A stretch of 64,000 bases of DNA from contig OZ037765.1 in the NCBI GenBank assembly GCA_964035545.1, positions 10,100,698-10,164,697 on the forward strand, in the 5' to 3' direction. Shown here piece after piece: positions 58,500 through 64,000 of the stretch; within the stretch, counting starts at the first letter, position 1, and the number at the start of each line of letters is the position of its first letter. Under the pieces are notes generated by a model. The model ran no database searches and was not told the origin of the DNA. It was given only the letters and a program-made list of their open reading frames with translations. This DNA comes from Bugula neritina (taxonomy: Eukaryota; Bryozoa; Gymnolaemata; Cheilostomatida; Bugulidae). The position numbers were made by a program, and so were the translations under genes.

Positions 58500-61400
58500 A
58501 TGTGGATATTGCTGATTAATATTCTATTAATGCACTCCCTGATTGGTGAGTTGATAAAAGCATATTATACACTACTTTAATTGATTTATACTATTTGAAA
58601 TTTGCTACAATTAATTTGTTTGCTGTGTCCTTGTGCTAAAAACTTAGTGTCTCACTATTTAATAATGCTGCATTGTGTGATGCAGTTAATGGACAGAATG
58701 CTCCTCCAGAAGCTGTGTTTGAAGGAAGCCGAGAATTGCCCGAGGACACTCAACCAGGTAGGCTGGCAAGGTGAAAGACAATATTAGAATAATACTGTTT
58801 GCAAGAACCTGGTTGACAACGATTTATCTTTTGTTTCAGCAAGTAGCAGGTTATTAATTGTTAGTAATATAATAATTAATATGCAGCCTGTTGTCTAAGT
58901 AATTGCATTTGACAAGCATTTATTAATCACAGCATGGTTAAGATTGTGTAAAGCATCCTGTAGTGTAACTCACTGCTTTGTCTTTGATTCCTGACATTAC
59001 TAAAGCTTGTTTGTGTTGCCTGGCAACTAAAGCTCTGTACTAAAAATCTGTTAGGAAATAAAAATATGCGTAATCTGCTAGTGGAACCTTCATAGAGAAT
59101 ATTGCTAATGACGCTGTATACATTATACTTAAGTATGATGCACACAGGTATACAAGTAATTAAATTTTTATTTGTACATGTATAATGTATAGCTAAAAAG
59201 TAAATAGTATACTTAAATATGGAAATTGGCATAGTTGTTGCAAACTTACTTGGTAAAAATTTTTGGCTAGTATACAAGGCTATTGTTTCAATAAGCATTT
59301 CTATAACATTACTTATGACTGAATAAAATGCCAAATTCAACATGGAGATTAAACAAGATTTGCTCATCTCTCTCAAAAGCCCCAGCTCATCATATTGTAG
59401 ACTGAGTGGGTGTTAGCTGAGTGTTACACTATGAAGTAGCACAATGCAGTGTATTGAGCCCAGCATGCTTGTATTTACATTTCACTATTCATTGATCCAG
59501 AGCATTGTTAATCAGGGATTGTATTACTAATAGTATTATACAAAGTTAGTCATGCGTTACATCTTGCTGTAAATATGAGAATATTAATACATGTGGATAA
59601 CTTGCTGGCTGGAAGAAGACAACTCTTGACCTTTTCTATAACTCTTATGACCAGTGCTATATTTTGTTTACGCAGGTACAGTCGTTTATTCAGTCGTAGC
59701 CTCAGACCCTGATAGTGATGACAGTAGCCTTTCACTCCATCTTGACTCCAACACCTTTCAACTGTGGAATTATGGCAATAGAGGCAACATAACCTTGCTA
59801 AAAAGTTTAAACTTTGAGGTGTGTTAGATTGTGAAATCTATAAGTATAAAGAGATTATAAAAGTACTGGATTTCTTACTAAGATATTTTGCTGATCTGCA
59901 TACAAGATAAAACAACTTATACAATATGCAGACACTATTCCATATACACTGTAATATTTTTGTATAAGGCTCTCATTGTATGCAACTGTTGATGTGTTTG
60001 ACCATTAATCTCAGTGGATATTTCTGTTGACTGCAGGCCAGTACCACAGCAGAGTTCGTGCTAACTGTAGCCGATGGAGACCAGAGTGCCACCACCTACA
60101 GGAAAGTCATCACAGTTACTGATGTAAATGATGTGCAGCCAAAGTTCAGCCAGTTAAGATACAAAACACATCTAAGTGAGGTGGGAACTCTTTATAACTA
60201 CAGCTCTGTCAAACAATGTCACTTACTGCTGATAATTATGAAGTTTATATAACCTCATTTTACTTAAATATTTTTATTTGATTACTTGAAAATTTCAGTA
60301 AGACTTGACTATAATATGCTTTAATAAGAAAATGCCTTAATATGATAAACTAAAGGTTTTGTTATTAAATATCTACTATTTTTTGTCAAAAAATAAAACT
60401 TGTAAGCTTTTACAAATAGGTAAGTTGTTCTATTTACAAGAATAGTATTCTGTTTGACTCGATGTGTAGGACACTGCAGTTGGATCAGTCGTGTTTAGCG
60501 ACATCTATGTGAGTGATGCAGACGTGAGCAACAGTGAGATCAATGTTGTCTGCTCCTATAACCCCGCCTTCCCCAACGCCTGCCAAATATTTGGTCTAAA
60601 CACCACGGCATCAACCAACACCTACTGGAGCGGGTATGTTTACCTGCGGCGCCCATTGGACTACGAGACGATGCAAGAGACATACCAGCTTCAGCTTACA
60701 GCCAAGGTATGCATTACCAATGTCAACTGCTTAAGGTGTTGTGGAGGTGAAGCACTCTAAACATGTAACCTTGTAAGAACACTAGGCCAAATTGATATAT
60801 TTGCAGGATGAACTAGAACTATGAATCATTATAAAACTGAATAAAATTTGTTATCTCTCTTCTATTTATGCGACACTTTAAAAATTTCTTTCTTAAAATT
60901 GAAACACTAATAACTGTGGTTTATTAAACTTGTAATGTGGCATTTTTGCATATTTGTAGTTTAAAGATAACCGTTTTTTGCATCTGCATTTCATATGGCG
61001 AAATTTCCTACCTTGAGAAAGGTTTTCTGTAACCCTTGACAATAGCCAGCTGCATGTTACAATGTGCTTGAAGTCAGCAACACAGTCCTGCACATGGTAG
61101 CATATAGTAGCAGTTGTTAGGCTATTATAAGGAGGGAATTCAATTCTTTCACTTATCATGCTGTAGGATGGCAACCCTGTTAATGACTACCGCATGACAT
61201 TTGAAGTTGTCATTGATGATGTCACGGATGCCCCGCCCTTTTTTACATCCACATTCGATGCTAGAATCAACGAAGATGTTGAAATTGTAAGTCTATTGTA
61301 AAACCTAAACATTGGATGCATGTATGCTGCTAGATAAAACAGGGTATAATTTTGCGCCCGGCCAAAATTGTGAATAGTTAGATTGTTGGATTTTACATGT

Positions 61401-63928
61401 AATTTGACTCGTTTAGTAAAAACGAAATCTATCTCCGTTTAATTTAGTTTTTAATATTGCTTTGGCGAAGCTTCTTTTTGAAAATGAATTTAGATAATGT
61501 TCCTCTAAGAAATTACAATGTTTCCTTTATAGCTAAACATAGCAATGCTACTTTCAGGGTACATACGTACTTACTGTGAATGCTGAAGATGGAGATGAGA
61601 AGGATCAAAGACCTATAAGATATAGCATTATAGAAAGTTAGTTTTAACTTGGAGAGTTGTTAACTTTAAGAATTATATAACTATTTTTATACTTTAGAAA
61701 TCCCCTGTCATCTGGCACTTTTTGTCTTATTAGGAAGCTTGAGGTTTGGTGGCAAAAGATATGTGCAGCATAAAAACAAGTTTTATAATATATAACAACC
61801 ATTCTAATGCATTCTAAAATATTAATTTTTTGAACATTTTTCAGCATTATTGATTATATAAATTTATTTTGTACAAATATTGTGTAACTAGTTAAAAACA
61901 GCGAATATAAATTTTTCTTACTACGCGAAAATGGCTAGGCTAGGAAGGGCTTGAACATAATTTGTTTTCTGTGAGTAAGTTTAGGGATAACTAATAGGTT
62001 TTTTTTATTACTAATTTAGTTTTAAATTTCTACTGCAAAAAATGCGGTGTAAGAAAAAAAAAATTTGTTGTTGTTTCTTCCTAATTTTATTTTAGATCCA
62101 GGCGAGCTGTTTGCTATTGAAGCCGATACCGGAAAAATAACAACCACCAAGTCTCTAACTCTAAAAGCTGATGTGATTGGATCACAGGGTATCGTTACTC
62201 TAAAAGTAACTGTAAGTTTTCAACTTAATTTGTTTATGCTAGACTGCATAAAATTATAAAGCATTCTGTGTTATTGTTTTTATCCATCTTTCAAACTTTA
62301 GAGGTATGCTACAGTCAACTTAAAGACTGTTACATAATATTTATTAAAGTGCTTATAATTAATAGGTTATGCTATTAATTCGAGGAGACTCCCCTTAACA
62401 ATTTTATAATTTTGTTTTCATCAAGCCCTTAGCTCAATGACATTTATTTTCTCTGTCAATGCCTTCTTATTGCACACTACTCTGTTACGTATAAACCTGT
62501 TCAAGTGTGGGTTACTTTGGTCTAATCGTCACCAGGGTTATATACATGATTTTAGAATCAGGTTTATTTATGAAATAATTGTTTTGTGGTGTAATTTTTA
62601 GGCCCAAGAAGTTCTTTCAGACGGTAGATTAGGCAATGACTCTACCACCCAGTCATTTGCAGATGTAAAGATAACTATTATAGATGTCAATGACAATCCT
62701 CCTATGTTTACTCAAACACATTACTCGGTTAATATGTCCGAGTCTTTAGAGAATGGGCAGGCAATTCCCAACCTGACCATGCATGTTAGCGATGCAGATG
62801 GAGTGAGTAGTTAATATTTTTTATACATTTGAAATAACTGCAAATATCTATCTTCATCTTTAGAACAGCAGCCATTATATAGCTGGTTCAACAAAACCTG
62901 TCATAGTGGCCTTTATATAATTGTTCAACTCCTTGAAATATTTAGTCAATGTTTTTATAAACATTGTTGCTTTACAGTCACTTAAATCAACAACTGTATA
63001 ACTCCATATGTTTAGGCAGACAATGCGTACTTCAAGTTTGTGTTCTCTGGTCTGAGGGAATATGAGGACATATTTAGAGTGAGTCCACCAGAAGCTCAGG
63101 GCTCTACTACTGCCACCCTTGTTATACAAAATAGCTCGGCTTTAGACTACGACTTTGGTTTAAGGGTCTATACTTTGGAGGTACTACAAATTATAGTGTT
63201 TATTTATATAGAATTGACTGATGTTTATGTTTTTACTATACATATGATTGTATAAAATATTTAGCTGTTAAATTATTTTAGATGAATAATAAAAAATTTA
63301 ATGTCATGCAAGTTGTATTCATGCTTGTGTATTTTGTCCAGGTAATAGCTAAGGAAGTGCGCACACAATCTAGTCTCTCTAGCACTGCTATAGTTACCAT
63401 CTACCTGCAAGATGCTAATGATAATGTGCCAGAGTTTAGTGTGGGATATTATAACATAGAAGACTTGTCAGAACTGACACAGCCTGGTGAACGTATAGCC
63501 TACTTACCTCAGGTATCCTATAACCATATTGTGACACATGCACGCACACACCACACTCGCACACACCACACTCGCACGCACCACACTCACACGCACACGC
63601 GAACATGCACGCACACACACATATTTTTGCACACTGTTGCACATATTATGATTATATAAAAAAATATAAACCAGTATCAACAATAATAGTATTGTGACAT
63701 TGCCTAAATCATATAATTGTGCAACTCCAATTGTATTGGTGTGTGAATATAAAAACAAATTTAGTGTAATATTGTATAAGTTATTAGAAGGTGCTCAATG
63801 AAAGTATAAATGTAAGATTAAATATTAGAACATAGCTATTGGCTTATATTGCAGGCTACTGATGTAGACACAGGACCCTATGGTAGTGCAGGCATAGTGT
63901 ACTCACTGGTTGGATATGGCAATAATAG
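58500..63928 (+). CDS. Second CDH23-like cadherin, 5' part (12 coding exons, runs past the window)
   Basis: Exons: 58500-58545, 58686-58757, 59676-59818, 60037-60180, 60470-60706, 61167-61286, 61558-61636, 62096-62211, 62602-62802, 63016-63180, 63342-63512, 63855-63928. All junctions are GT..AG and in phase, giving 522 residues so far; the last exon ends in phase 2. A signal peptide (MWILLINILLMHSLIVNG) precedes EC1 (RELPEDTQPGTVVYSVVASD). Linkers after EC1 to EC4 are DVNDVQPKF, DDVTDAPPFF, DVNDNPPMF and DANDNVPEF, and EC5 is begun. EC4 contains FRVSPPEAQGSTTATLVIQ, then ALDYD, the same CDH23 EC4 signature as in the divergent neighbour. It is expected to be a single-pass adhesion protein, but its membrane end lies outside the window. 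The donor at 60181 (GAG|GTGGGA) is weak. Confidence 0.9.
63533..63625. repeat. CACACGCACAC-type microsatellite
   Basis: A CA/CG-rich simple repeat with the unit ACACACCACACTCGC, in an intron of the plus-strand cadherin. The His/Thr-rich frame through it comes from the repeat. Confidence 0.9.
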
Positions 63929-64000
63929 GTATGCAGTATAGATTTTCTCGCTTAGCTCTCCTACCAACACTGTTTGTTTTATCACCTAAAATTAATAATT

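Noticed and set aside
63282-63659. 125-residue frame ending in a His/Thr repeat
   Set aside because: Only the part 63342-63512 is a cadherin exon; the rest is read-through into a CA-rich microsatellite.
1-64000. CRISPR arrays, bacterial operons, riboswitches, integrated viruses
   Set aside because: The window is intron-rich animal DNA; no direct-repeat/spacer structure or viral gene set was seen.

Overview
The window is AT-rich, intron-dense metazoan nuclear DNA. Compact exons with GT..AG introns lie among minisatellites, a tRNA-derived SINE family, a MITE and a large palindromic DNA transposon. A complete BCR/ABR-type gene (absent from Drosophila and C. elegans), CDH23-type cadherins and a CRF/DH44-like peptide point to an invertebrate bilaterian, plausibly a lophotrochozoan. 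I cannot name the species. All gene models below were built by hand from splice sites and reading frames.

Layout. (1) 1274-22404, plus strand: a complete 19-coding-exon BCR/ABR homologue of about 1,228 residues. Its order is N-terminal coiled-coil region, DH, PH, C2, RhoGAP, so one protein carries both an activator and an inactivator of Rho/Rac/Cdc42. (2) About 23000-23840, minus strand, tail-to-tail with BCR: a small two-exon gene with a TATA box. It encodes a 164-residue secreted prepropeptide that looks like a corticotropin-releasing-factor/DH44-family neuropeptide precursor. (3) 23841-27255: mostly gene-free AT-rich DNA, with one orphan plus-strand terminal-exon candidate (25813-25903) and convergent poly(A) signals near 25950-26000. 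(4) 54412 down to about 27256, minus strand: a large cadherin in at least 37 coding exons. It has a signal peptide, about 14 EC repeats, a CDH23/PCDH15-style membrane-adjacent domain, one transmembrane helix and a short tail. Its introns hold a 5.2-kb transposon with 1.19-kb inverted arms, a 344-bp MITE, a SINE, a 129-nt hairpin and a minisatellite. (5) 54780-58499: an intergenic region between head-to-head genes. (6) 58500 to the window end, plus strand: the first 12 coding exons of a second CDH23-like cadherin, which runs off the window.

How the genes relate. The two cadherins share their N-terminal layout, including the same unusual EC4 strand seen in vertebrate CDH23, so they look like an inverted paralogous pair around a shared upstream region. 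BCR is a cytoplasmic Rho-GTPase regulator and the peptide gene is presumably neuroendocrine; neither has an evident functional link to the cadherins. The items most worth following up are the CRF-like precursor, the cadherin pair with its membrane-adjacent domain, and the palindromic transposon whose arms duplicate the damaged 3' end of its own gene.
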